Origin: Chryseobacterium culicis
GTDB taxonomy: Bacteria > Bacteroidota > Bacteroidia > Flavobacteriales > Weeksellaceae
Length of the DNA stretch: 64,000 bases
Reading direction: 5' to 3'
NCBI RefSeq assembly: GCF_002979755.1
Contig: NZ_PCPP01000004.1
Span: 1 to 64,000 of the forward strand
This document shows positions 1 through 8,732 of the stretch, in pieces. The first letter of the stretch is position 1; every line of letters begins with the position of its first letter. A program made the translations under genes and the position numbers. Below the pieces are notes generated by a model that was given only the letters and a program-made list of their open reading frames with translations, ran no database searches and was not told where the DNA came from.

Positions 1-40
1 GTGGGTGGGGCTGAGCGTGGGAGCGTGCAGGCGCGAGGAG
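1..40. other. GC-rich stretch at left edge
   Basis: The first 40 bases are strikingly G-rich compared with the AT-rich rest of the window. All three forward frames close by about base 50 and nothing recognisable is encoded. It could be the 3' end of an upstream gene, a repeat, or a sequence artefact; the window edge prevents a decision. Confidence 0.3.
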
Positions 41-135
41 TATGAATGAATAGCGGGATACAGCTCCTGAAATATATCGTTGTTATTTACTAAACTATTT
101 CCCTGTATAAACGGGTTTTACTCGAATAAATTCAA

Positions 136-143
136 TAAGTTTG
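136..143 (+). promoter_or_regulatory. Putative -7 promoter element of the sigma-54 regulator gene
   Basis: TAAGTTTG matches the Bacteroidetes housekeeping -7 consensus TAnnTTTG and lies 26 bases before the ATG at 169. No TTG -33 element is visible at the usual distance, so this is a half-supported promoter. Confidence 0.4.
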
Positions 144-168
144 TAGGAGTTTTCCAAAAATAATTATA

Positions 169-1491
169 ATGTCAGGAAATATTCTGATCATCGATGATGA
201 GATCAAGCTCCTTAAACTCCTAGGAATGATCCTTTCCCAAGAAAATTTTAATGTAAAAGAAGCTTCTACGGCACGTTCTGCTATGACGATGCTGGAGCAG
301 TATGACTTTGATGTAGTTCTAAGCGATGTACGTCTTCCTGATGCTTTTGGGGTAGAGCTGGTTAGGTCTATTAAAACCAAATATCCTCAGCTGGAAATTA
401 TCCTGATGACAGCATTCGGTAATATTACTGATGCAGTGCAAGCTATGAAAAATGGAGCTTATGATTATCTTGTTAAGGGTGATGATAATGAGAAAATTAT
501 CCCATTGGTGTATAAGGCTCTTGAGAAAGTAAAAGACAACAAGTCAAGAATAGTTCAGCAAATTGTAACGAAAGGATTTGACCAAATCATTGGTAAGTCA
601 CCTTTAATTTTGCAATCTAAAAAACTGGCAGAAAAAGTGGCTCTAACGGATGCAGCGGTTCTTCTTACAGGAGAAACAGGGACTGGGAAAGAGGTTTTTG
701 CGAGTGCTATTCATGAAGGCAGTGACAGAAAGAAGAATAGTTTTGTAGCTATCAATTGCTCTGCATTCAGTAAGGAAATTCTGGAGAGTGAACTTTTTGG
801 TCATAAACAAGGTGCTTTTACCGGTGCTTTGAAAGATAAAAAAGGGCTGATAGAAGAAGCTAATGGAGGGACTTTATTTTTGGATGAAATTGGTGAAATG
901 CCTATAGAACTTCAGGCGAAACTACTCAGAGTTTTGGAAACCAGGGAATTCATCAAAATGGGGGAAACAAAAGTTTCAAGATCCGATTTTAGATTAATTG
1001 CAGCCACCAACAGGGATCTGGAAGGTGAAATAAAGCAGGGGAATTTCAGAGAAGACCTTTATTTCAGACTTAATGTCTTTGAGATCACTCTTCCGGCTTT
1101 AAGAGACAGAAAAGAAGATCTGAAGGCACTTGCGAAGAATTTTGTTGATATTTTTTCACATAAACTTCACCTGTCTTCTGTGCAGGTTGATCCGGATTAT
1201 TATAAAGCTTTAGAGAAAAATGATTGGAAAGGGAATATCCGTGAGTTGAGAAACGCTGTAGAGCGGAGTTTGATTTTAATGGATAACAATATTCTGGATG
1301 CAGAAAGTCTTCCTCATTATTCTGAAAAAAATGCTAAAGAAAGTGATTCTTTAAGTATCAGATCACTGGAAAAAATACATATACAGAAAGTTCTGCAGTA
1401 TACAAAAGGGAACAAAGCAGAAGCAGCCCGTCTACTTGAGATTGGTATAGCCACATTATACCGTAAACTGGAAGAATACGGATTAAAATAA
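169..1491 (+). CDS. Sigma-54 dependent response regulator (NtrC family), likely Kdp regulator
   Basis: A 440-residue two-component regulator with three parts. The receiver domain (about 3-118) has the acidic pair D9/D10, phospho-acceptor D53, T81 and K103. The AAA+ domain has Walker A GETGTGKE at 168-175, the sigma-54 contact loop GAFTGA at 215-220 and Walker B FLDEIGE near 237. A Fis-type helix-turn-helix ends the protein. Such proteins bind enhancer DNA and drive ATP-dependent melting by RpoN polymerase. The gene stands just upstream of the kdp genes, separated by a terminator, and the cluster has no OmpR-type kdpE. The natural partner is the histidine kinase at 8733-10448, so it probably replaces KdpE. 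The pairing is inferred from context; the family assignment is firm. Confidence 0.92.
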   Translation: MSGNILIIDDEIKLLKLLGMILSQENFNVKEASTARSAMTMLEQYDFDVVLSDVRLPDAFGVELVRSIKTKYPQLEIILMTAFGNITDAVQAMKNGAYDYLVKGDDNEKIIPLVYKALEKVKDNKSRIVQQIVTKGFDQIIGKSPLILQSKKLAEKVALTDAAVLLTGETGTGKEVFASAIHEGSDRKKNSFVAINCSAFSKEILESELFGHKQGAFTGALKDKKGLIEEANGGTLFLDEIGEMPIELQAKLLRVLETREFIKMGETKVSRSDFRLIAATNRDLEGEIKQGNFREDLYFRLNVFEITLPALRDRKEDLKALAKNFVDIFSHKLHLSSVQVDPDYYKALEKNDWKGNIRELRNAVERSLILMDNNILDAESLPHYSEKNAKESDSLSIRSLEKIHIQKVLQYTKGNKAEAARLLEIGIATLYRKLEEYGLK

Positions 1492-1510
1492 ATCTTTTAT
1501 CATTTTAATA

Positions 1511-1539
1511 AAGAGCCTATCATTTTGATAGGCTTTTTT
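1511..1539 (+). terminator. Rho-independent terminator after the regulator gene
   Basis: The 7-bp stem GCCTATC/GATAGGC (1515-1521 and 1527-1533) has a 5-nt loop and is followed by a run of six T. It separates the regulator gene from the kdp operon, which therefore needs its own promoter. Confidence 0.85.
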
Positions 1540-1567
1540 GTTTTAGTAGATGTTGTATTTTTATCGT

Positions 1568-1604
1568 AAGTGTTTTTATTTCAGTTGTTTAAGTGTTTTT
1601 ATTT
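1568..1604 (+). repeat. Two 14-bp direct repeats upstream of the kdp small ORFs
   Basis: AAGTGTTTTTATTT occurs exactly at 1568-1581 and 1591-1604, a 23-bp period that puts both copies on nearly the same DNA face. They lie between the terminator and the sigma-54-like motif at 1610-1626. They could be binding sites for the adjacent activator, although enhancers usually sit further upstream. Confidence 0.5.
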
Positions 1605-1609
1605 GAGAA

Positions 1610-1626
1610 TGGACTTTCTTTTGGCA
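1610..1626 (+). promoter_or_regulatory. Possible sigma-54 promoter of the kdp operon
   Basis: TGG at 1610-1612 and TTG at 1621-1623 sit exactly where the -24 and -12 blocks of TGGCAC-N5-TTGC would fall. The -12 C is replaced by G (TTGGCA), so the match is imperfect. It would start transcription about 20 bases before the first small ORF, and the neighbouring gene encodes a sigma-54 activator. No TAnnTTTG box is seen here. Confidence 0.35.
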
Positions 1627-1653
1627 TATAGTCTCTGAATAAAATATTTAACA

Positions 1654-1761
1654 ATGACAATTTCAAGAAAAACGTTTAAAAAACGGGAGCATTCGACTTT
1701 GAGTCTGCTGATTGTATCGTATGTATTACTGACTCTTTTAACCCTAATGATTAAGATATGA
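1654..1761 (+). CDS. 35-residue membrane microprotein, first of the kdp operon
   Basis: The ORF begins MTISRKTFKKREHST and continues with one hydrophobic helix of about 19 residues ending in MIKI: a basic N-terminus, then a membrane span, so inside-to-outside insertion is expected. Its stop overlaps the next start in an ATGA at 1758-1761, which suggests translational coupling to the following microprotein. I do not recognise the family. The support is position, coupling and membrane character; at this length chance cannot be excluded. Confidence 0.5.
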   Translation: MTISRKTFKKREHSTLSLLIVSYVLLTLLTLMIKI

Positions 1762-1841
1762 TGCTTATAAGTTTAATTCTGCTTTTTGCAGTATTGTTTT
1801 GGCTTTTATATAAATCAGTTGAATTTTTTGATAGAATATAA
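1758..1841 (+). CDS. 27-residue KdpF-like membrane microprotein
   Basis: A single hydrophobic helix is followed by a short polar tail ending KSVEFFDRI. It overlaps the previous ORF by four bases and ends three bases before the kdpF start, so three tiny membrane ORFs are packed end to end ahead of kdpA. Its shape, one helix plus an aromatic/acidic tail, resembles KdpF, but it lacks the PEKF-type ending. It may be a second small accessory subunit of the Kdp complex; that role is inference. Confidence 0.55.
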   Translation: MMLISLILLFAVLFWLLYKSVEFFDRI

Positions 1842-1844
1842 ATT

Positions 1845-1922
1845 ATGTGGAGTTTATTTTTCCTCTCAATACTTGCCTTTGTGTATATCTGTTATGTTTT
1901 AATAAAACCTGAAAAATTTTAA
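1845..1922 (+). CDS. kdpF: KdpF, small subunit of the potassium-transporting ATPase
   Basis: This 25-residue single-helix peptide ends in YVLIKPEKF, closely matching the P-E-K/R-F ending typical of KdpF, which is about 29 residues in E. coli. KdpF sits at the KdpA interface and stabilises the KdpFABC complex in the inner membrane. The stop at 1920-1922 is six bases before the kdpA ATG, the canonical kdpF-kdpA order. Confidence 0.75.
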   Translation: MWSLFFLSILAFVYICYVLIKPEKF

Positions 1923-1928
1923 ACGATC

Positions 1929-3623
1929 ATGAATACAGAAATTTTAGGCATTATAGCAATGTTTGCTGTCACGTTAGTTATAGGAATATTTTTAGGTAAA
2001 TATATAGCTAATGTCTATGGACACAAAAAGACTTTTCTTGATCCGGTTTTTGAACCTATTGAAAAGTTAATTTATAAATTATCGGGTATTAATCCTACCC
2101 GTCAGATGAATTGGAAACAGAATATGTACGCCATGCTGGCCATTAATCTGATCTGGTTCATCATTGGTTTTCTCCTCTTAATGAATCAGGCTTGGCTTCC
2201 TTTAAATCCAGATGGAAACCCGAATATGTCGCCCGATCTGGCTTTTAATACTACCATTTCATTCTTAGTTAACTGTAATTTACAGCACTATTCAGGAGAA
2301 ACAGGAGTAAGCTATCTGAGCCAGCTTTATCTGATGTTTTTACAGTTTGTAACGGCAGCAACAGGAATGGCGGCAATGGCGGTTCTTTTCAAAGCTTTTA
2401 AAGAAAAAACAAGCACAGAATTAGGGAATTTCTATGATTTTTTTACAAAATCAATGATCAGAATCCTGGTTCCGATAAGTGTAATTGTTGCTTTAATTCT
2501 TTCCATCAACGGAAGCCCGATGACTTTCGAAGGGAAAGATCATATCATAACACTGGAAGGTCAGAAGGTTGATGTTTCCAGAGGTCCTGTATCCGCATTT
2601 GTTGCGATCAAGCATTTGGGAACTAATGGAGGTGGATTTTTCGGAGCAAACTCAGCGCATCCACTTGAAAACCCTAATTATATTACCAATATGACAGAGA
2701 TGATCACTCAAATGATCATTCCATTTGCCTTGGTATTTGCACTGGGTTTTTATCTGAATAAAAGAAAACTTTCATGGGTGATCTTTACTGTAATGACCGT
2801 CGGTTTCCTGGCACTTACCATTCCGAATATCGTGAATGAAACCGGAGGAAATCCTTTAATTACCAAAATGGGAGCAGATAACAGTCTGGGAGCAATGGAA
2901 GGCAAGGAAATCCGCTTTGGTAGTGCAGCATCCGGTTATTGGAGTATTGCCACTACGGTGATTTCTACAGGCTCTGTAAATGCCATGCATGACAGTACGA
3001 TGCCGCTTTCCGGAATGAATGAACTGCTTGCGATGATGATCAACTGTTTCTACGGAGGTTGTGGAGTCGGAATTCTGAACTATTTCATCTTTATTATTCT
3101 GGCAGTATTCATCAGTGGTCTGATGGTAGGAAGGACTCCTGAATTTATGGGTAAAAAGATTGAAGCCAAAGAGATGAAGATTGCGATGATTGTGGCTTTA
3201 TTCCATCCTTTCTTAATTCTTGCAGGAACAGCTTTAACAGCCTACTTACCTGAGTTTGGAGCAAAAACATTGAACAATCCTGGCTTCCATGGTTTTAGTG
3301 AAATGCTGTACGAATTCACTTCTTCAGCAGCCAATAACGGATCAGGATTCGAAGGACTTGGAGATAATACACCTTGGTGGAATATTTCAACGGGAATTGT
3401 ACTGTTACTATCCAGATTCATTCCGATTATTGGACCGGTAGCGATTGCAGGACTATTGGCACAGAAGAAATACATCCCTGAAAGTTCCGGAACCCTAAAA
3501 ACAGATACAGCTACTTTCGGATTTATGACACTGGCAGTGATTCTACTGATTGCAGCACTGTCTTTCTTCCCTGCATTGACATTAGGACCTATCGCAGAGC
3601 AGATCCAGTATTTCTCAAAATAA
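1929..3623 (+). CDS. kdpA: KdpA, potassium-binding channel-like subunit of Kdp ATPase
   Basis: This 564-residue polytopic inner-membrane protein belongs to the K+ transporter superfamily. It has the first pore-loop region around 106-124 and the selectivity-filter motif TNGGGFFG at 232-239, with about ten hydrophobic spans. KdpA selects K+ and passes it to the P-type ATPase subunit KdpB for high-affinity uptake under potassium limitation. Length is normal for the family (557 in E. coli). It follows kdpF by six bases; kdpB comes after an unusually long 174-bp gap for this operon. Confidence 0.97.
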   Translation: MNTEILGIIAMFAVTLVIGIFLGKYIANVYGHKKTFLDPVFEPIEKLIYKLSGINPTRQMNWKQNMYAMLAINLIWFIIGFLLLMNQAWLPLNPDGNPNMSPDLAFNTTISFLVNCNLQHYSGETGVSYLSQLYLMFLQFVTAATGMAAMAVLFKAFKEKTSTELGNFYDFFTKSMIRILVPISVIVALILSINGSPMTFEGKDHIITLEGQKVDVSRGPVSAFVAIKHLGTNGGGFFGANSAHPLENPNYITNMTEMITQMIIPFALVFALGFYLNKRKLSWVIFTVMTVGFLALTIPNIVNETGGNPLITKMGADNSLGAMEGKEIRFGSAASGYWSIATTVISTGSVNAMHDSTMPLSGMNELLAMMINCFYGGCGVGILNYFIFIILAVFISGLMVGRTPEFMGKKIEAKEMKIAMIVALFHPFLILAGTALTAYLPEFGAKTLNNPGFHGFSEMLYEFTSSAANNGSGFEGLGDNTPWWNISTGIVLLLSRFIPIIGPVAIAGLLAQKKYIPESSGTLKTDTATFGFMTLAVILLIAALSFFPALTLGPIAEQIQYFSK

Positions 3624-3797
3624 ATGTGAACATTAAAAATTATAATCAATATTCAACCATTAAGGAAGCTAAAGTTTGAGGAAGCTAGTCTGACACTTAC
3701 TGAAACGTTCACTTAATATTATCCATATCTATCCTTATTATTTGGCAGACCTTGATGGTGATTATTGATTTACAATGATATAAACTCTTTCAAAAAA

Positions 3798-5837
3798 ATG
3801 AAAAATCAGTCACAAACATTGTTTCAAAGAGATTTGGTAAACGAAGCGATAAAACAGTCTTTCGTAAAGCTGAATCCGAAAATTATGTTTAAAAATCCAG
3901 TAATGTTCCTGGTGGAAGTCGGAACAGTTGTCATGTTTATCGTGAGCATGTTCAGCCTTACTGGTGATAAAAGCCAGGGAAGCTTTTCCTATAACTTTTT
4001 AGTATTTATTATTTTATTTTTCACGGTTCTTTTTGCCAATTTTGCAGAAGCTATTGCAGAGGCAAGAGGAAAAGCACAGGCTGATACCCTAAGAAAAACA
4101 AGGGAAGAAACTCCAGCCAAACTAGTGGTTGATAACAAACCCGGATTTCAGGTAGAAACAATGCTGAAAATGTCTGCTGAGATGAAATTAGGGGATATTT
4201 TTCTTTGTGAAGCCGGAGATCAGATTCCAATGGATGGCGAGATCATTGAAGGTCTGGCTACCATTGATGAATCTGCAATTACCGGAGAAAGTGCTCCTGT
4301 AATCCGTGAAGCCGGAGGAGACAAAAGCTCTGTAACAGGCGGTACAAAAGTACTTTCAGACAGAATTAAAGTAAAAGTGACAACAAGACCCGGAGAATCC
4401 TTCTTAGATAAAATGATTGCCCTTGTAGAAGGAGCTTCAAGACAGAAAACACCCAACGAAATCGCATTAACTATACTTTTAGCAGGATTTACGCTTACAT
4501 TTATTATTGTTACCCTCACTTTAAAGCCTTTTGCAGACTACGCGCAGACTCCGATTACCATAGCGGCATTTATATCTCTTTTCGTTTGTCTTATTCCGAC
4601 AACAATCGGAGGTCTGCTTTCTGCAATCGGGATTGCAGGGATGGACAGAGCACTGAGAGCGAATGTGATTACCAAAAGTGGGAAAGCCGTAGAAACGGCA
4701 GGAGATATTGATGTTCTGTTGCTGGATAAAACCGGAACAATCACTATTGGAAACCGTAAGGCAACCCAATTCCATCCAGCTAATGGAATTCAGCTTGAAG
4801 ACTTCATTAAAGCCTCGGCATTAAGTTCTGTGGCTGATGAAACACCGGAAGGAAAATCAATTATTGAACTGAGTGCTTTGAAATCTGAAGACTTGTTGGT
4901 TTCCAATCCTACTTATATTGATTTTACAGCGGAGACCAGAACTTCAGGGATCGATTTTGAAGAAACAAGAATCCGTAAAGGAGCTTATGATACCATAAAA
5001 AAACTGACTGAAAAAGCCGGGAATATCTTCCCTCAGGAAACGCAGGATGCGGTAACCAAAATTTCCGAAAATGGTGGAACGCCTCTTGTAGTTGCTGTTA
5101 ATGAAAAAGTATGGGGCGTTATTGAACTTCAGGATATCATCAAAACAGGAATTCAGGAGCGTTTCCAGAGACTGAGAAAAATGGGCGTGAAAACCGTAAT
5201 GGTAACCGGAGATAATCCCCTGACCGCAAAATTTATTGCAGAAAAAGCAGGAGTAGATGATTTTATTGCCGAAGCCAAGCCTGAAGATAAAATGAATTAT
5301 ATCAAAAAAGAACAGCAGGAAGGTAAGCTGGTAGCCATGATGGGAGACGGTACCAATGATGCTCCGGCACTGGCACAGGCCGATGTAGGCGTAGCAATGA
5401 ACAGCGGAACACAGGCAGCGAAAGAAGCCGGTAACATGGTGGATCTTGATAATGACCCGACAAAGCTGATCGAAATTGTAGAAATCGGAAAACAGCTGCT
5501 GATGACAAGAGGAACATTGACCACTTTCAGTATTGCAAACGATGTTGCAAAATATTTTGCCATTATTCCTGCGCTCTTTATCACTTTTATTCCTTCGCTT
5601 CAGAAGCTTAATATTATGAACCTTCACAGTCCGGAAACTGCCATATTATCGGCCGTTATCTTCAATGCGGTGATCATTCCGTTCCTGATTCCGCTGGCCT
5701 TGAAAGGAGTAGCTTACAAGCCAATCGGTGCAAGTGCGTTATTGAGAAGAAACCTTTTGATCTACGGTCTGGGCGGAGTAATTGTTCCGTTCATTGGGAT
5801 CAAAATCATTGATCTGGTAATCAGTTTATTCTATTAA
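3798..5837 (+). CDS. kdpB: KdpB, P-type ATPase catalytic subunit
   Basis: The 679-residue P-type ATPase carries the actuator motif TGES at 162-165, the phosphorylation motif DKTGT with Asp310, and the hinge motif GDGTNDAP in the last third. It hydrolyses ATP to power K+ import through KdpA. An upstream TTG at 3765 would add 11 residues, but ATG 3798 (MKNQSQTLF) gives a length close to E. coli KdpB (682), so I prefer it. The 174-bp spacer before it contains a tandem GGAAGCTA motif near 3665-3685 and no evident terminator, so co-transcription with kdpA is still likely. Confidence 0.96.
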   Translation: MKNQSQTLFQRDLVNEAIKQSFVKLNPKIMFKNPVMFLVEVGTVVMFIVSMFSLTGDKSQGSFSYNFLVFIILFFTVLFANFAEAIAEARGKAQADTLRKTREETPAKLVVDNKPGFQVETMLKMSAEMKLGDIFLCEAGDQIPMDGEIIEGLATIDESAITGESAPVIREAGGDKSSVTGGTKVLSDRIKVKVTTRPGESFLDKMIALVEGASRQKTPNEIALTILLAGFTLTFIIVTLTLKPFADYAQTPITIAAFISLFVCLIPTTIGGLLSAIGIAGMDRALRANVITKSGKAVETAGDIDVLLLDKTGTITIGNRKATQFHPANGIQLEDFIKASALSSVADETPEGKSIIELSALKSEDLLVSNPTYIDFTAETRTSGIDFEETRIRKGAYDTIKKLTEKAGNIFPQETQDAVTKISENGGTPLVVAVNEKVWGVIELQDIIKTGIQERFQRLRKMGVKTVMVTGDNPLTAKFIAEKAGVDDFIAEAKPEDKMNYIKKEQQEGKLVAMMGDGTNDAPALAQADVGVAMNSGTQAAKEAGNMVDLDNDPTKLIEIVEIGKQLLMTRGTLTTFSIANDVAKYFAIIPALFITFIPSLQKLNIMNLHSPETAILSAVIFNAVIIPFLIPLALKGVAYKPIGASALLRRNLLIYGLGGVIVPFIGIKIIDLVISLFY

Positions 5838-5847
5838 AATTTAAAAA

Positions 5848-6405
5848 ATGAAAAATCATATTGTTTCAGCATTCAGATTAACTCTTGTAATGTTGGTGGT
5901 TACAGGTATTTATCTGGCTGTTGTATACGGAGGTTCTAAAATACTTCCCAACAAAGGAAACGGAGAAATTGTGTATGATAAAGGGCAGAAGTTTTATGCC
6001 AATATCGGACAGGAATTTAAATCTGAAAATTACTTTCATGGCCGACCGTCTTCAGTCAATTATAATGCTGCAGGAAGTGGAGGAAGCAACAAAGGTCCAA
6101 GTAACGATGAATATCTGGAAACGGTACAGAAAAGAATTGACACGTTAAAAATGGAGAATCCTGAAATGAGTGGTGTTAAAGTTCCTGTAGAACTGGTGAC
6201 GGCAAGCGGAAGCGGTCTGGATCCGGATATTTCTGAAGAAGGAGCATTATATCAGATAAAGAGAATTGCAAAAGTGAGAAATGTTTCAGAGGAACAGATC
6301 AAAAACTTGATTTATACCCAAATTGAAAAGCCTTTCTTAGGTCTTTTCGGACCATCAAAAGTAAATGTGCTGAAGCTTAATATTGCTTTAGACCAATTAA
6401 AATAG
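5848..6405 (+). CDS. kdpC: KdpC, accessory subunit of Kdp ATPase
   Basis: This 185-residue protein has one N-terminal membrane helix (about 8-28) and a periplasmic-side domain with the family features YFHGRPS and the glycine/serine-rich segment after it. The DPDIS motif and the C-terminal GPSKVNVLKLN segment also match KdpC. KdpC stabilises the KdpFABC complex and raises its K+ affinity. It starts 10 bases after the kdpB stop, so the two are in one operon. Confidence 0.95.
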   Translation: MKNHIVSAFRLTLVMLVVTGIYLAVVYGGSKILPNKGNGEIVYDKGQKFYANIGQEFKSENYFHGRPSSVNYNAAGSGGSNKGPSNDEYLETVQKRIDTLKMENPEMSGVKVPVELVTASGSGLDPDISEEGALYQIKRIAKVRNVSEEQIKNLIYTQIEKPFLGLFGPSKVNVLKLNIALDQLK

Positions 6406-6422
6406 TAATTTAATAATCAATA

Positions 6423-6453
6423 ATCATGTCAATGTTTTAAACCTTGACATGAT
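6423..6453 (+). other. Perfect inverted repeat between kdpC and the porin gene
   Basis: ATCATGTCAA (6423-6432) pairs perfectly with TTGACATGAT (6444-6453) around an 11-nt loop. No T-run follows, so it is not a standard terminator. It could stabilise the upstream kdp mRNA, set a processing point, or be an operator. Confidence 0.45.
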
Positions 6454-6473
6454 TCACATACCTTAAAATAAAA

Positions 6474-7559
6474 GTGAAAAAATATCTAGCTATAAGTGCA
6501 CTATTAGGATTATTTTTAACAAAAGCACAGTCATCAGATTCATTGAAAACAGGGAATAAAGTTACATTTTCCGCTTATGCAGAATTGTTTTATACCTATG
6601 ATTTTAATGAACCGGGAAATCATATCCGTCAGAATTTCTTATACTCCTATAACAGGCATAATGAAATGAACCTCAATCTGGGATTGGTTAAAGCCAATTA
6701 TCAAAGTGAAAATATCCGCGCCAATGTAGCTTTAATGGCCGGAACTTATGCCCAGGATAATATGGCTGCTGAACAAAATGCACTGCGCTATGTAAACGAA
6801 GCCAATGTAGGGATCAAAATATCGAAAAATAAAAATTTATGGATTGATGCAGGGATCATGCCTTCTCATATTGGCTGGGAAAGTGCTATAGGAAAGGATA
6901 ATATCAACCTGACCAGAAGTTTTGCAGCAGAAAATTCTCCTTATTTTGAAACAGGTGCTAAAATTTCTTATACCTCAGATAATGGGAAATGGTTTTTAAG
7001 CGGATTAGTCCTGAATGGCTGGCAACGTATCGCTAAACCGGAAGGAAACCAAAGTATTTCTTTCGGACATCAGGTGACTTATAAACCAAATGAAAAAATC
7101 ACGCTGAACAGCAGCTCATTTATTGGAAATGATAAAGCAAAGGATGATAAAAGAATGCGTTATTTCCATGATTTGTATGGAAGTTTTCAGCTGACAGATC
7201 AGTTTTCCGCGGTCTTGGGATTTGATATCGGAGCAGAGCAGAAATCAAAAGGAAGCGAGCAGTATAACATCTGGTACAGCCCGAATGTTCTTATGAAATA
7301 TCAGTTTGATGGCAAATGGGCGCTGGCTGGAAGATTAGAATATTACAATGATAAAAATGGGGCTATTATCAACACCGGAACTCCAAATGGATTTCAGACC
7401 TTTGGATATTCTCTCAACGTAGATTATGCGATCTTTAAAAATGTGGTTTTCCGTACAGAGGCAAGAGGTTTTACTGCGAAAGATGCCATTTTTGCAAAAA
7501 ATGATGAATTTAAAAAAGGAAACTTCTTCATTACAACAAGCCTTTCAGCCTGGTTTTAG
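6474..7559 (+). CDS. Outer-membrane beta-barrel porin associated with kdp
   Basis: This 361-residue secreted protein starts at a GTG with a clear signal peptide (MKKYLAISALLGLFLTKAQS). The rest alternates aromatic-rich beta strands and polar turns and ends in a terminal Trp-Phe, typical of an outer-membrane barrel (Bacteroidetes porin/BBP2-like). It lies between kdpC and the KdpD-like gene in the same orientation with short gaps. A role in bringing K+ across the outer membrane is plausible from position but unproven. No ATG start would preserve the signal peptide. Confidence 0.8.
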   Translation: MKKYLAISALLGLFLTKAQSSDSLKTGNKVTFSAYAELFYTYDFNEPGNHIRQNFLYSYNRHNEMNLNLGLVKANYQSENIRANVALMAGTYAQDNMAAEQNALRYVNEANVGIKISKNKNLWIDAGIMPSHIGWESAIGKDNINLTRSFAAENSPYFETGAKISYTSDNGKWFLSGLVLNGWQRIAKPEGNQSISFGHQVTYKPNEKITLNSSSFIGNDKAKDDKRMRYFHDLYGSFQLTDQFSAVLGFDIGAEQKSKGSEQYNIWYSPNVLMKYQFDGKWALAGRLEYYNDKNGAIINTGTPNGFQTFGYSLNVDYAIFKNVVFRTEARGFTAKDAIFAKNDEFKKGNFFITTSLSAWF

Positions 7560-7616
7560 GAGTCAGCTTAACCACGATTAAAGGTGTTTAAAGTAAAATT
7601 AAAAAGAATAAAATCA

Positions 7617-8726
7617 ATGTCATCAGCAAAAGATTTTTTAGAACTTATCCAGAAATCCCGCAAAGGAAAATTCAAAATTTATATCGGGATGAGTGCAGGC
7701 GTAGGAAAGAGTTTCCGTATGCTTCAGGAAGCACATTCTCTTTTGCGAAATGGCATTGATGTAAAGATTGGGTATATTGAAACCCATGGCCGTGAAGAAA
7801 CCGAAGCTCTGGTAGAAGGGCTTCCTCAAATTGAAAGAAAATCCGTTTTTTATAAAGGAAAAAACCTTGAAGAAATGGATCTTCAGGCCATTATCAATGA
7901 GCATCCTGAGGTTGTTCTGGTAGATGAGCTGGCTCATACCAATGTGGAAGGTTCTAAAAATAAAAAAAGATGGCAGGATGTACTGGAAATCCTGGATAAC
8001 GGGATCAATGTCATCAGTGCTATGAATATCCAGCACATTGAAAGTCTGAATGAAGAGGTAAAGAAAATTACAGGAGTAGAAGTAGCAGAGAGGGTTCCTG
8101 ATAAAATACTGGCACTTGCCGATGAAGTGGTGAATATTGACCTTACGGCTGATGAACTGCTGACCCGTTTAAAAGAAGGAAAGATTTACAAAAAAGAAAA
8201 AATTCAAACGGCACTCAGTAATTTTTTCCAGGGCGGACATATTCTTCAGCTTCGTGAGCTGGCTTTAAAAGAAGTAGCCACCCATGTAGAAAGAAAGGTA
8301 GAAACAGAGATTAAAACTGAAAATTTTAAACCGATAAAATTCCTGGCCTGTATCAGCAGTAATGAGAAGATTGCCAAAACAATTATTCGTAAGACTGCAA
8401 GATTAGCCAGCTATTATAACAGTCCGTGGACGGTTTTATATGTTCAGAAGCCCTCTGAAAATCCGGAAAAAATAGCGTTGGATAAACAGCGGTATTTAAT
8501 TAATAATTTTAATTTAGCACAGGAATTAGGGGCAAAAGTAGTCCGGATCAAAGAAAGCAGTGTTCATAACGGAATTCTGGAATATGTGATTGCTCATAAT
8601 ATAACAACGGTCTGCATTGGGAAGCCTCATGCCAGTTTCTGGCAGCGGATGTTGGGGTACAGCTGGATCTATACTCTGATGAACAGATTGAATGAGAGAC
8701 AGATAGATATTATTATTTTATCTTAA
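7617..8726 (+). CDS. KdpD N-terminal sensor module (KdpD + USP domains), separate from the kinase
   Basis: The protein has 369 residues from ATG 7617; an in-frame GTG at 7584 would add 11. It holds the KdpD nucleotide-binding domain with Walker A GMSAGVGKS near residue 25 and the Walker-B-like VLVDELAHTN near 100. A universal-stress-protein-like domain fills about 240-369. In E. coli these are fused to the KdpD histidine kinase; here the protein stops after the USP domain and the kinase is the next gene, 6 bases away. It is cytoplasmic and is expected to sense K+ or nucleotide state and work through the neighbouring kinase. Confidence 0.9.
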   Translation: MSSAKDFLELIQKSRKGKFKIYIGMSAGVGKSFRMLQEAHSLLRNGIDVKIGYIETHGREETEALVEGLPQIERKSVFYKGKNLEEMDLQAIINEHPEVVLVDELAHTNVEGSKNKKRWQDVLEILDNGINVISAMNIQHIESLNEEVKKITGVEVAERVPDKILALADEVVNIDLTADELLTRLKEGKIYKKEKIQTALSNFFQGGHILQLRELALKEVATHVERKVETEIKTENFKPIKFLACISSNEKIAKTIIRKTARLASYYNSPWTVLYVQKPSENPEKIALDKQRYLINNFNLAQELGAKVVRIKESSVHNGILEYVIAHNITTVCIGKPHASFWQRMLGYSWIYTLMNRLNERQIDIIILS

Positions 8727-8732
8727 AAAATA

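Noticed and set aside
1621-1640. Alternative sigma-54 motif TTGGCATATAGTCTCTGA
   Set aside because: Its -24 half is good but the -12 half lacks GC, so the motif beginning at 1610 fits the spacing better.
4944-5627. 227-codon minus-strand ORF
   Set aside because: It is fully antisense to kdpB, which is certain from its motifs. Cys- and Phe-rich translation is typical of a shadow frame.
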